Below are positions 11,501-26,036 of a stretch of DNA of 64,000 bases, piece by piece. The notes under the pieces were generated by a model that saw only the letters and a program-made list of their open reading frames with translations, was not told the DNA's origin and ran no database searches. The stretch spans positions 64,001-128,000 of the forward strand of contig JAQGDQ010000284.1 of NCBI GenBank assembly GCA_030141605.1, written 5' to 3'. The stretch is from Tubiluchus corallicola (taxonomy: Eukaryota; Priapulida; Priapulimorpha; Priapulimorphida; Tubiluchidae). The translations under genes were made by a program, and so were the position numbers. Each line of letters begins with the position of its first letter. Within the stretch, counting starts at the first letter, position 1.

Positions 11501-14500
11501 AAATAGTAGTTAGTGTTGCAGCAGTTATAATAATCATCATAGTCATAGTCATCATCGTAGTCATGACCATCATGGTCATGATCATCAAATGTCAAGTCTG
11601 GTATGGGATCGCATCGAATCGGCCAACAGCAATAGGTATGAATAATTTGGTGTCGGGATGCAGGTTTGCATATGGGCACATCCTTGACTAGAGTTGCTTG
11701 CTTGCGAAGTTGGTTCTGTTAGCAATTGAATGTTTTTTTTGTAAGGTGTAGCGCTTTCTCAAATTACTGTTCTTTTGTTTTAGCTGTAGTTACTGAGATA
11801 CTATGACTATTTTAACCACAATATACTGCTACATGCAAACTGGCTCTGGATGTTTCTTTTATTTAACTGTTAATGCAAGATTAAACTTGTTTGTTTAGGT
11901 GAAATGAGTTTAAGCAATCCAAGCATTGCTGGTGATCAGGACAGAGGACAACCCGACATCTTTCATGGAACTTTGAAATCTTACCAGCTTAAGGTTTGTT
12001 CGTTATTGTTGTTGGCATCCTTCTGTCTCTGAAGACAATGGAGTGTGCGCCAAGAGAGTCAGTTATTGATCACATTGATTGAGCTGCAGCGTCGACTGTG
12101 GCTAAGCAGTCTCATCCTTGAACCACTGGAGTGGCCTCTCCAGGGCGCACGCCTGGGCAAGGTGTATGGAAATCCTGAGCTGCCCAGACAACAGGAACCG
12201 CCTCTCTTCCTCCCTAGTGTAGTCCAAAGGAAAGCGGAGCGATACGTTTGGCACCAGGTTGGCTGCTGGAGCTGCCGGAGTCAGTGAGCATACTGCACTG
12301 GTCTGCCTTCGGGGCTCCACTCCTGATTTGGAAGGTTTACTCCTTTACACATGGCCGTTGGGTCACTTGACCTCCTCTGCCCTGTAGCCGTTGACTGCTT
12401 GTGCTGCTCCTCCGCCTAGTGTCAAGATACAGTGTGGGCATCCCTCACTGATGTTTTGTTCGTACTGTTACTACAAACGTATCACATAAACTAATTATAT
12501 TTTGTCATCTCGGTAGTGTCACAACGTTATGTGATAACTGGGGGGTGGAATAGCCATTTGTCATAATGTGAAATTCACAACATCAAGTTGGGCCAACTGG
12601 ATGGCCACTGCCATAAAATTTCTGTGTTTAGATGTAGTAAGCCTTTTCACAGTTCCAGTGATTGGTGATGATAATCGTGAAAAGGCCAAAGGTTAAGTGT
12701 ACAATACTTCACATTTGTGCATACATTTGCAGCCCATGCTATTCTAATAGTAACACTTTAACACCTAACTAGAACCTTACCTGGTTCAATTTTTTTTGTT
12801 CTCAAGCAAGATCTTGCTAGTAAATCACTCTACGCACAGGCTAATGCATAATTAATTAAAGTGCAAGTGAAACAACTGATGTTACTGCACTGATGCAGCA
12901 GATGGCCTTGCTTTACACACATGTCACGTGATGGTTGTAGTTAAGACGCATTTCTGTGGTACACTTGACCTGCAGCTACTGCGCGTGTGTGCGACAAAAC
13001 TGTGAAAGGGCTTGTTACATTCGTTGCAGGTTCTTTAGCTAGATTTCGGTCTTGCCACATTCGTCAACGAAACAATCTCTGGGGTTTGAATTAAAAAATG
13101 CTGTGGATTGTACTGTGTAAAAGCATGAAACTGTTTTCTAATCTCTACTGTAACATGATCACAATTAATCTTTCTATATTGTTTGTAAACTGCAGGGTAT
13201 GAACTGGTTGGCTAACCTGTATGATCAAGGTATCAATGGTATTCTGGCTGATGAAATGGGATTGGGAAAAACTGTGCAGAGTATAGCCTTCCTTGCAAAC
13301 CTTTGTGAGGTAAGACGACACGATTGTTCTTCATCAGTGTCTTGCAAACCTTTGTGAGGTAAGATGACACGATTGTTCTACATCAGTGTCTTGCAAACCT
13401 TTGTGAGGTAAGACGACACGATTGTTCTTCATCAGTGTATTGCAAACCTTTGTGAGGTAAGACGACACGATTGTTCTTCATCAGTGTCTTGCAAACCTTT
13501 GTGAGGTAAGACGACACGATTGTTCTTCATTAGTGTATTGCAAACCTTTGTGAGGTAAGACGACACGATTGTTCTTCATCAGTGTCTTGCAAACCTTTGT
13601 GAGGTAAGACGTTATGATTGTTCTACATCAGTGTCTTGCAAACCTTTGTGAGGTAAGACGACACGATTGTTCTTCATCAGTGTCTTGCAAACCTTTGTGA
13701 GGTAAGACGACACGATTGTTCTTCATCAGTGCTTTGCAAACCTTTGTGAGGTAAGACGACATGATTGTTCTTCATCAGTGTATTGCAAACCTTTGTGAGG
13801 TAAGACGACACGATTGTTCTTCATCAGTGTCTTGCACACCTTTGTGAGGTAAGACAACGTGATTGTTCTAAATCAGTGTCTTGCACACCTTTGTGAGGGA
13901 AGACCACACGATTGTTCTACATCAGTGTCCTACACACCTTTGTGAGTTAGGCGACATGATTGTTCTACATCAGTATCTTGTACACTTGTGTGAGGTAAGA
14001 CGTCACGATTGTTCTACATCAGTGTCCTACACACCTTTGTGAGGTAAGACAACACGATTGTTCTACATCAGTGTCTTACACACCTTTGTGAGGTAAGACA
14101 ACACGATTGTTCTACATCAGTGTCCTACACACCTTTGTGAGGTAAGACAACGCGATTGTTCTACGTCAGTGTCTTACACACCTTTGTGAGGTAAGACAAC
14201 GCGATTGTTCTACGTCAGTGTCTTACACACCTTTGTGAGGTAAGACAACACGATTGTTCTACATCAGTGTCCTACACACCTTTGTGAGGTAAGACAACAC
14301 GATTGTTCTACATCAGTGTCCTACACACCTTTGTGAGGTAAGACAACGCGATTGTTCTACATCAGTGTCCTACACACCTTTGTGAGGTAAGACAACACGA
14401 TTGTTCTACATCAGTGTCCTACACACCTTCGTGAGGTAAGACAACACGATTGTTCTACATCAATGTCCTACACACCTTTGTGAGGTAAGACAACACGATT

Positions 14501-17500
14501 GTTCTACATCAATGTCCTACACACCTTTGTGAGGTAAGACAACACGATTGTTCTACATCAGTGTCTTACACACTTTTGTGAGGTAAGACGTCACGATTGT
14601 TCTACATCAGTGTCCTACACACCTTCGTGAGGTAAGACAACACGATTGTTCTACATCAGTGTCCTACACACCTTTGTGAGGTAAGACTACACGATTGTTC
14701 TACATCAGTATCTTGTACACCTTTGTGAGGTAAGACAACACGATTGTTCTACATCAGTGTCTTACACACTTTTGTGAGGTAAGACGTCACGATTGTTCTA
14801 CATCAGTGTCCTACACACCTTCGTGAGGTAAGACAACACGATTGTTCTACATCAGTGTCCTACACACCTTTGTGAGGTAAGACTACACGATTGTTCTACA
14901 TCAGTATCTTGTACACCTTTGTGAGGTAAGACAACACGATTGTTCTACATCAGTGTCCTACACACTTTTGTGAGGTAAGACGTCACGATTGTTCTACATC
15001 AGTGTCCTACACACCTTTGTGAGTTAGACGACACGACTCTAATATTTTTTCTACACTTTGATGTTTAAGGTGTTGTGACTCAGCCTACAGAAGTGTGTAG
15101 AAGTGTATAAGAAATTAAATATTAATGATATCTATCATTGTGATAACTTTTTAGTTTTGTTGAACTGTAAACTGATGTTCAGAGCATTTGTTTTTTCTCT
15201 CAGGCCCAGGGCATCTGGGGTCCGTTCCTCATAATCGCTCCGGCTTCTACGCTTCACAATTGGACGCAGGAGTTCACAAGATTTGTGCCAAAGTTAAAGG
15301 TGAGAGGATATTTACCACTGCACATTTACTAACAATTTTTATTATTTTTACGTACCTGAAATAAAGAATTTTAACGAAGGATTACCACAAAGGCTGGCTT
15401 AAGTTTTTACATTTTTATCCTTGATTTGTTGCCAATTGTGCAAATTAACGAGGTCTCTACGAGGGGCGTAGCCAGGTTCTAAAGTTAGGGGTGCAGTGTA
15501 GCAATTATATGTTTGTCAATTTAATAAAGACAATATCAGTGAATATATTATGATAATTAGATTTGGGGCAGTTTGATCCTTGGTTCGATCAGTCAACTTT
15601 GACAAATGAGTTATGTGAATGCACGCTGATTTCAACAACACGGGAGGCTGTGGTTCCCTTTGCTTCCCTACTAACCAAGTCTCTACGTGTTTTTTTAAAT
15701 GCACACTAGCTTCAGTTAGCTTAATAATACATTCAGTAGATGGCAGCAGTCTAAAAACACTGGTAATGTCATGTTGTACCTAACATCGTAGCATCTATTG
15801 GCAAGATAAACTGAAAACTGTATAAAATGGTGTTCTGTTAGATACTTTACTCTGCTCGGTTGAACGAAGCCAGTTTTGTCTATTAACCCTTTCACTACGG
15901 AAGGCGGCATGTTTTTCTTGTAAGGGACGGAAGTCAATAGACTGCCTTCTGAGCTCAGCACTAAGCTCCGTTACCCAGGTCTGTTTATTTCACTGCTACG
16001 GACCTGCAAAAACATTGTAGAAAAGTTTAACAGCCGTAGGATTGGGGTTGCTTCTCAACAAGTAACGCCAACCAGCCAATCAGAGTCTGAAGCCAGGTGC
16101 ATTCCAAAGTACTGTACTATATAGTATGTTCTCGTGCAAAATTGCTTTTTGATAGTTGGTGAAACGTGTTTAGTCACTTGTTCTGCATTCTTACAAAAAA
16201 TTGCATATTATGGATGGTTAATATGGACTTTTATGAAAATTGGCTTTTAAATATAAGTATGTGTATTACGTTTAAACTTTAGAACATCAGATATGTTTAA
16301 TATGCAGCAATTGTCGTTTTATCTGTAATAATAATTACAGCAATAAGTTTTTAGTGAAAAACCAAAGTTTGATGCAGGTAAATTACTAAATTATGTTACG
16401 TGATTTTCGTCTATAATTATACAAAAAAATAACAGCGAATTAGCCCTAATTGTATAAAGCAGTTCAATAAAGATAATTAGACACTTACATGTGGTCTCTC
16501 TGAGTTTTGGCGCTTATAACTTGCAAAACACAACAGAAATCAATTCACAACATTCACATCATATCAACTTGAATTGCATACCAGGTAATGTCTACCTGGC
16601 CAACTACCTGGTCACATGACTGATGACAGTTAAAGGGGCAAGACCAAATTTAACAGGTAGGGAAATGTGTATGTGCTTCTTTGTATGAGTGTGCACCTGT
16701 GTGCGTGCATGAGTGTATGTATGTATGCGCGGATGTGTGAGCATGTGTATGAATAAAACTAATATTCAATATTAGTATTTAATAACAAATGGCTGTTTGT
16801 TTATTTACAAGATTCTGTTTTTGTAACACACCACAAGAAGTTATTGTCAAATGTGCAAAAGTCAATGCTTCTCTGATAAAAAGCAGCTACGTAATGAAAG
16901 GGTTAAACTGGCTTCTTTTGCAACTGATGTAAGTGAACGTGTTTGAAACTTATCTAGGTTGTTCCCTACTGGGGTAACCCAAGTGACAGACGTGTCCTGC
17001 GCAAATTCTGGAATCAGAAGCAACTGCACACGGAGGACGCTTCGTTCCAGGTTGTCATCACCAGCTACCAACTTGTAGTCCAAGACGTCAAGTACTTTCA
17101 GCGGATAAAGTGGCAGTACATGATACTAGACGAAGCTCAAGCTATAAAGAGTAGTGCTAGGTAAGATAGCATTGTTGTTTCTCGTTCTTAGTTTTGTTAC
17201 AATTCACTTAGACTACAGGGATGAAAATTTTCCGCGGATACGCAGAATTCCAAGTTTTTGGAAGACCAGTAGTGCCATTTTTGTAAATCTCATAAATTCG
17301 TTGAGAAAATTTTTATGGACCCAGTACATTATTTCACAAGCTGACTGCTAGTTGGCAGGCCGTCACTTTGTTTACATCATGTACATCAGTGTAACCACGT
17401 GTATTTCTCTATGTATAAAAATATAGAATCAATTGTGCGGAGTTATTTGAGTCAATTGCAGACTATAAACTGTACAGGTAGAAAAATGGGCGTTGTCTAA

Positions 17501-18187
17501 GACTGTAAATTGAACAGGTAGAAAAATGGACTTTGTCCAAGACTATAAACTGAACAGGTAGAAAAATGGACATTGTCTAAGACTATAAACTGAAGATGTA
17601 GAATAATGGACATTGTCTAAGACTATAAATTAAGGATGTAGGAAAATGGACATTGTCTAAGACTATAAACTGAAGATGTAGAATAATGGACATTGTCTAA
17701 GACTATAAACTGAAGATGTAGAATAATGGACATTGTCTAAGACTATAAACTGAAGATGTAGAGAAGTCAGATTTGCACTTGATTTCTGACATTACTGTCG
17801 TTGCAACAACAATTCATTTCTAGTCAAAAAATGGACAAAAAGAATTGTCAAGGAACCATTTTGATTCGTTGAAGAGCTGGCTAACAGTGGAGAAAATTTT
17901 AAAAATGAAGATGTGTAAGTGAATTTTCAGACATCCTACATTGCTAAACTTGTAACGACATTGATTTTTGAAACAACAATCTAAATCAAACAAAGGTGAA
18001 GGTGCTTTGAAGTTGCTCTCGTGCATTATTCTCACAAAGCTGTTGTTTTTAATCACCTTTATAAGGTCTTTTGCACACTCAATTAACTGTTTGTAGTGTG
18101 TTAAAAACTGCCAAATGCATGGTATACCTACTCATTTAACTGTTTGTAGTGTGCTAAAATTGCTAATGCGTAGCATACCTACTCAAT

Positions 18188-18239
<52 letters not shown>

Positions 18240-21200
18240 CAAGGAAGTTAGTTTATCAGCATTTTTAAAATAGCAAAATACGTAACTAAGAGATTTATAA
18301 ATCTATACAACATACAATAATATTACAAAGTGCAAAAGTAATTATTGATTAGTGGTGAAAGGGTGGCGAAAGAACTATAAGTTATCGAGGTCAGCCACCC
18401 TCTCACGATTGTTACTAATATAATTAATTAGTTAATGCGCATGTACCAGGTAATTAAAAATTATCAGATTTTGCATTTTAGACGAATGAAAATTGAATTA
18501 TTATACGAATGTGTTAGTTTATAATACTGTTTGTAGTGTGCTAAAATTGCTAATACATAGTACACCTGTGTAACAAAACAATCTTAATTTTGACGTTTTT
18601 TAATCATGAACACTTTGTTCGATGTAGAGTGTCATTGCTGTTTTACTCTTGATGTAAATTACAGTGTACTAGTGTGTTTGCACAGCAAAATTGTCCACAA
18701 GTCGGTAATTGAGTTTTTCTAGTTATTCACATATCCTGAATCTCCATTTCGTGAGGATCATTTTGATACCACGCTCATCGCTTTATCTTATTTTTAAGCT
18801 GCGTTGAAGTTGAGGTGCAGGCTTCACACCGAAAAACATAACCCTGAGAAAATCGCTGTTAAAGTTAGACATTGTTTTTTGATATGGCTAACAAAACACT
18901 TAGCAATCGCACAAATATTGGTTGCTACGACTTTGCAAGAATACATTGAAGTTGTGTTTAAATTCAGTAGATGGCTTTTCCTGACGAAGATCTGGACTTG
19001 GCAATGGAAAAAACCCGAAGCAAAATGACAGGAGCTACAGCCAGAGTTCAAAAATACAAGTTTTTTTACAATTGCAGTACTAATTTCTAGACAGAAAAGA
19101 GTTATAAAATTGTGTTTTTTGAACACTGTCTTGATAATTTGATGCTAGAATATAAGTCCAATGTATTTGCTGTTGGTTTTTTGACAATTGACCTTTGACC
19201 AAAGTGTTGAGTCATTCTACTTTGAAGCATCATAATGTACTTTCAAGTTTACCGATTTACTGACGGTTTTGGTACGCAAGCACACATTTGTTATTTTTTT
19301 TTAATTTTTTGCACTTTAAGATGGTAAAGTATTATCGGTTTTAGCTTCAGTCTCAGTCAGCACTTGTTGAAGTTTGTTTTCAGTTTCAACACAGTTTTTT
19401 TGCTTCATTCAATTCCGAGCCTCTGTTGACCATTATGCACTAGCAGTGTAGCCGTTGTTGTGGTGGAACCGTGCTTTTGTGTTAGAGCTGCAGGTTCAAG
19501 ACTGGGGTTGGCAGAAAAATTTTGTCAGCTGATTGAACTCCTGAGGATTCACTAACATGCTTTTACTAATTAAACTTCTTTTTGACCTAATCAGTGGTGG
19601 CTCGTATATAGACGCTGCAGAACTGCAGCGCCCCCTATTTTGACTCTGTATAAAGATAACATTTAACACAATGAGTGTTTTTTCTTTAGTTCTTTCTTTG
19701 TATTTGCACATTATATAGTCTTTAAGCTTAATTTCCATTGAGCCATTTCCTGGTTCATGAAAAAAATTATAAAAATACAGTAAGTCCTCGCTTAACGACT
19801 ATAATGTGTTCCAGCATTCAATGCATCAAATTATGTAAAAATATTTCCGACAAAATAAAAATTTGCCTTGACCAAAGTAAAAAAATTGTCGTTAACGGGA
19901 AACATGCATCGTTAGGTGAAACAAAGGTGTGTCATCACTAAACAGGGAGTCTTAAACAAGGACTGACTGTACTTGCATGGAATTGTGCAGCTTTGTGGTT
20001 TCAGTGACGTGGTGTTTGGCTGTTGTGAGATGCGGCCATGCACACACGTCTGAGATAAGATGCTGCATGGTAGGTAGAGAAAGTACTGTCGCTCACACAG
20101 TGTCGATCATGGAGGAAATTATTAATCTTTTTGCGCAGAGTAAAACAAGAAGAATTGATTTTGTTTTTAAATGAATGGATTAATTTAAACTCAAATTAAC
20201 CTAATAAATTAATTAATTAGATTAATTTATATTAAATTATTTTTAAATTAGATTAATTTAATTTGAACTGTAACAATTTAGGTCAATAGTGAGTAAAAAA
20301 TATTTTTTCTGGATTTTATCAAATTTGTGAAAAAAAATTTCTTTTATGCATTTAATTTGCTTTAGACAAAATTATACAACAGCTAAAAATTTTCTGAAGC
20401 AGCACCGCTGGTAATTTTAACTACGAGCTGTCACTAGCTGTAAGGTAAAATGTAAAGAGATTAGGGCTTAGACAATGACCCTGCAGGAAGCCTGGAATTT
20501 TCTGAAGCAGCCTTCCCTGTAACTTTAACTACGAGGCACCACTAGTTTTAAGATAAAATGTAGAGATCAGGGCTTAAACAATGACCTTGCAGGAAACTCG
20601 AAATTTTCTGAAGCAGCACCTCCGGTAATTTTAGCTATGTCACTAGTTGTAAGATAAAATGTAAAGAGATCAGGGCTTAGACAATGACCCTGCAGGAAAC
20701 CTGAAATTTTCTGAACAACACCCACTGTAATTTTAGCTATGAACTGCCACTAGTTGTAAGATAAAATGTAAAGAGATCAGGGCTTAGACAATGACCCTGC
20801 AGGAAACCTGAAATTTTCTGAACAACACCCACTGTAATTTTAGCTATGAACTGCCACTAGCTGTAAGATAAAATGTAAAGAGAACAGGGCTTAGACAGTC
20901 AGCTTGCAGGAAACCTGAACTTTTCCGAAACAGCACCTCCGGTAATTTTAGCTGCGAGCCGCCACTAGTTGTAAGATAAATTGTAAAGAGATCAGGGCTT
21001 AGACAATGACTCTGCAGGAAGCCTGAACTTTTCCGAAACAGCACCTCCGGTAATTTTAGCTGCGAGCCGCCACTAGTTGTAAGATAAATTGTAAAGAGAT
21101 CAGAGCTTAGACAATGACCCTGCAGGAAGCCTGGAATTTTCTGAAGCAGCCTTCCCTGTAACTTTAACTACGAGGCACCACTAGTTTTAAGATAAAATGT

Positions 21201-24200
21201 AGAGATCAGGGCTTAAACAATGACCTTGCAGGAAACTCGAAATTTTCTGAAGCAGCACCTCCGGTAATTTTAGCTATGTCACTAGTTGTAAGATAAAATG
21301 TAAAGAGATCAGGGCTTAGACAATGACCCTGCAGGAAACCTGAAATTTTCTGAACAACACCCACTGTAATTTTAGCTATGAACTGCCACTAGTTGTAAGA
21401 TAAAATGTAAAGAGATCAGGGCTTAGACAATCAGCTTGCAGGAAGCCTGAAATTTTCTGAAGCAACGCCCCCTGTAATTTTAGCTACGAGCTGCCACTAG
21501 TTGTAAGATAAAATGTAAAGCGAACAGGGCTTCGATTATCACCCTGCTTTAAGTAAATTTCTGAGACCAATATACCACATCAGTTGTGCTTGTTTGGATA
21601 ATTATATTAACACTGATGTCAACTATTGTTCATGAAACAATGTGGCTCGTTAGCTATATAAAGGCTCCTCCTTGCGAAACTAACTGTTTGTGGTGTGTTA
21701 GATACAACTTCTTTCCTGCTTCTGTGCTTTGTGCCAGATGTTCGTTGATGATTCTTTGTCATTTTGAAATGATTTCATTAATTTACTTAAAAGTAAATCC
21801 TTGTCAAAATTATTTGAGTTATACGTATTGTCATCCCAGTATAACACGAATTGTTATTTCTGAACGAGGGTCTTTTTTTTGTTTGGATAATTATATTAAC
21901 ACTGATGTCAACTATTGTTCATGAAAAAATGCGGCTTGTTAGCTATATATAGGCTCCTCCTTGCAAAACTAACTGTTTGTGGTGTGCTACAAGCTGCTAA
22001 TTGCATGGTATACCTACTCAATTAACTGTTTGTGATGTGCTAAAATTGCTAATGCATAGTATACCTACTTAATTGTTTGTAGTGCGCTACAAACTGCTAA
22101 ATGTATGGTATACCTACTCAATTAATTGTTTGTAGTGTGCTAAAATTGCTAATGCATAGTATTTAGATCATTAGTAAATAAAAAATATTTTTTCTGGATT
22201 TTATCAAATTTATGAAAAAAATTCTTTTATGCGTTTATTTTGCTTTACACAAAATTATACAACAGCTAAAAATTTTCTGAAGCAGCACCTCCGGTAATTT
22301 TAACTACGAGCCGCCACTAGTTGTAAGGTAAAATGTAAAGAGATCAGGGCTTAGACAATGACCCTGCAGGAAACTTGAAATTTTCTGAAGCAGCACCTCC
22401 GGTAATTTTAGCTACGAGCTGCCACTAGTTGTAAAATAAAATGTAAAGAGATCAGGGCTTAGACAATGACCCTGCAGGAAGCCTGGAATTTTCTGAAGCA
22501 GCACCCCCTGTAATTTTAGCTACGAGCTGCCACTAGTTGTAAGATAAATGTAAAGAGATCAGGGCTTAGACAATGACCGTGCAGGAAACTTGAAATTTTC
22601 TGAAGCAGCACCTCTGGTAATTTTAGCTACGAGCTGCTACTAGTTGTAAGATAAAATGTAGAGATCAGGGCTTAGACAATGACCCTGCAGGAAGCCTGAA
22701 ATTTTCTGAAGCAACGCCCCCTGTAATTTTAGCTACGAGCTGCCACTAGTTGTAAGATAAAATGTAAAGAGAACAGGGCTTTGATTATCACTCTGCTTCA
22801 AGTAAATTTCTGATACCAATATGCCACATCAGTTGTGCTTATTTGGATAATTATATTAACACTGATGTCAACTATTGTTCATGAAACGATGTGGCTTGTT
22901 GGCTATATATAGGCTCCTCCTTGCGAAACTAACTGTTTGTGGTGTGCTAAAAACTGCTAAATGCATGGTATACCTACTCAATTAATTGTTTGTAGTGTGA
23001 TAAAATTGCTAATGCATAGTATACCTACTCCATTGACTGTTTGTAGTGTGCTAAAATTGCTAATGCATAGTATACCTACTCTATTGACCGTTTGTTGTGT
23101 GCTAAAATTGCTAATGCATAGTATTTAGGTCATTAGTAAGTAAAAAGTATTTTTTCTGGATTTTATCAAATTTATGAAAAAAAATTCTTTTATGCGTTTA
23201 TTTTGCTTTACACAAAACTATACAACAGCTAAAAATTTGCTGAAGCAGCACCTCTGGTAATTGTAACTACGAGCTGCCACTAGTTGCAAGATAAAATGTA
23301 AAGAGATCAGGGCTTAGACAATGACCCTGCAGGAAACCTGAAATTTTCTGAAGCAACGCCCCCGGTAATTTTAGCTACGAGCTGCCACTAGTTGTAAGAT
23401 AAAATGTAAAGAGAACAGGGCTTAGACAATGACCCTGCAGGAAACTTGAAATTTTCTGAAGCAGCACCCCCTGTAACTTTAACTACGAGGCACCTCTAGT
23501 TGTAAGATAAAATGTAAAGAGATCAGGGCTTAGACAATCAGCTTGCAGGAAACCTGAAATTTTCTGAAGCAGCACCTCCGGTAATTTTAGCTACGAGCTG
23601 CCACTAGTTGTAAGGTAAAATGTAGAGATCAGGGCTTAGACAATCACCTTGCAGGAAACTTGAAATTTTCTGAACAACACCCACTGTAATTTTAGCTACG
23701 AGCTGCCATTAGTTGTAAGATAAAATGTAGAGATCAGGGCTTAGACAATGACCCTGCAGGAAACCTGAAATTTTCTGAAGCAGCACCCCCTGTAATTTTA
23801 GCTACGAGCCACCATTAGCTGTAAGATAAAATGTAAAGAGATCAGGGCTTAGACAATCAGCTTGCAGGAAACCTGAAATTTTCTGAAGCAACGCCCCCTG
23901 TAATTTTAGCTACGAGCTGCCACTAGTTGTAAGATAAAATGTATAGAGAACAGGGCTTCGATTATCACCCTGCTTTAAGTAAATTTCTGAGACCAATATA
24001 CCACATCAGTTGTGCTTGTTTGGATAATTATATTAACACTGATGTCAACTATTGTTCATGAAATAATGCGGCTCGTTAGCTATATATAGGCTCCTCCTTG
24101 CGAAACTAACTGTTTTGTGGTGTGTTAGATACAACTTCTTTCCTGCTTCTGCGCTTTGTGCCAGATGTTCGTTGAAGATTCTTTGTCATTTTGAAATGAT

Positions 24201-25956
24201 TTCATTAGTTTACTTACAAGTAAATCCTTGTCAAAATTATTTGAGTTATACGTATTGTCATCCCAGTCGAAGAAGTTTGTTTGATTGCCTGTTACGGTAA
24301 TAAATCTTTTGTGCAAAAACTACCTAACAGGATTTTCTAGGAACTTTGTGAAAAGAGTGCGACTAGTTTTTTTCGCGAGACTTGACTGAACGGCACTTAC
24401 AAAAAATATTCGAGGAGCACTTCATGGAGGCACCAGAGGGAGTGTTTAGTACTTCTTTTTTATTATCTCCAACTAACTTTTGCTTATTAGCGTGTTTAAT
24501 GAGGCGACTTGGTATGTAAAAATGTATATATCTCTCGTTGCCAAACTTAGCAGGTGAAAAGGTAGTTAAACACTATGTGGAACGTTCGTGCATTATTGAC
24601 TGTTAATCTATTTAATGAACAAACACTTTGCGAGTCTTTTGCTAGCATATATAATATCAATACAAGTACATTTTTGTATGTTTGCTTGTTTATCTTTGTG
24701 TTAGATTTTTCTAACCAAAAGAGTCATACGTATAAGATTTGGATTGTTCGGCTTTGGCAGAGATCTGCTTCCTACTGAGTGCATTTTACTTTTACTATGG
24801 AAATCAATTGCATCAAAATATCATATTTATCATTTTCTCCTACTTTTTTGTTTGTGCCATTTTTTCCTGTGTCGTTTTTACTTGAGCCATTTTTACCTGT
24901 GCCATTTTTACTTGAGCCATTTTTACCTGTGCCATTTTTACTTGAGCCATTTTTACCTGTGCCATTTTTACTTGTGCCATTTTTACCTGTGCCTTTTTTA
25001 CTTGCGCCATTTTTACCCGTGCCTTTTTTACTTGAGCCATTTTTTCCTGTGTGGTTTTTAATTGAGCCATTTTTTCCTGTGTCGTTTTTACTTGAGCCAT
25101 TTTTACCTGTGCCATTTTTACTTGAGCCATTTTTACCTGTGCCATTTTTACTTGAGCCATTTTTACCTGTGCCATTTTTACTTGAGCCATTTTAACCTGT
25201 GCCATTTTTACTTAAGCCATTTTTACCTGTGCCATTTTTACCTGCGCCATTTTTACCTGCGCCATTTTTACCTGTGTCGTTTTTACCTGCGCCATCTTTA
25301 CCGCGCACCTAAGAATCTCATTCGGCTGCATAGTCGAAATCATCTGTGCTGTAATTTTCTATACTTAGGTGAATTTGTTATCCAACGTTTACAATCAAAT
25401 GGTCTGACAGTATCTCTTACAAACATCCAATTTTGGTTATTTTCTAATTTTTGAGATTTCCATTTGTGTCCTGGCTTTCTGAAGGTTGATTGTGTTTTTT
25501 GTGTTGTTATAAATAAAAAAACTTCTAATAATAATGTTTAATAAGAAGTGAATTTAAATAACTATATTTTATCTTATATGAAGTACTTATGAATATTTTT
25601 TTTGAAGCCTCTCACTTACAATGATGCTATCATTCAGCAAAAAGTTGGAGTGGTATTTTTTTCATTTTTAGCTACAGTTTGTCTTAACCAAACCAAGTAT
25701 TGAAGTATGTGAAATTACCTCTTTTTGGGTAGTTTGACAGTGTGAAAATATGTCAGTATTAATCTCCATAAATCTCAGTAAGAAAATAAAGCACTGTTCA
25801 CACCTGTCGAGCATCCGTTCATTAATTTTTGGCCTAAGCAAATGAGTTCGATAAGCGATAATTTCTAGATGTGTAACAATTTCATAATGCTTCTAGTTCT
25901 AAACTTTTTTAAGTATTTTAGAGAGCCAATAACCAAAAAAATGATATCTTGCTTGC

Positions 25957-26036
<80 letters not shown>

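Noticed and set aside
13292-15034. CRISPR-like array
   Set aside because: Units are contiguous 49-bp repeats with no unique spacers, in an animal gene.
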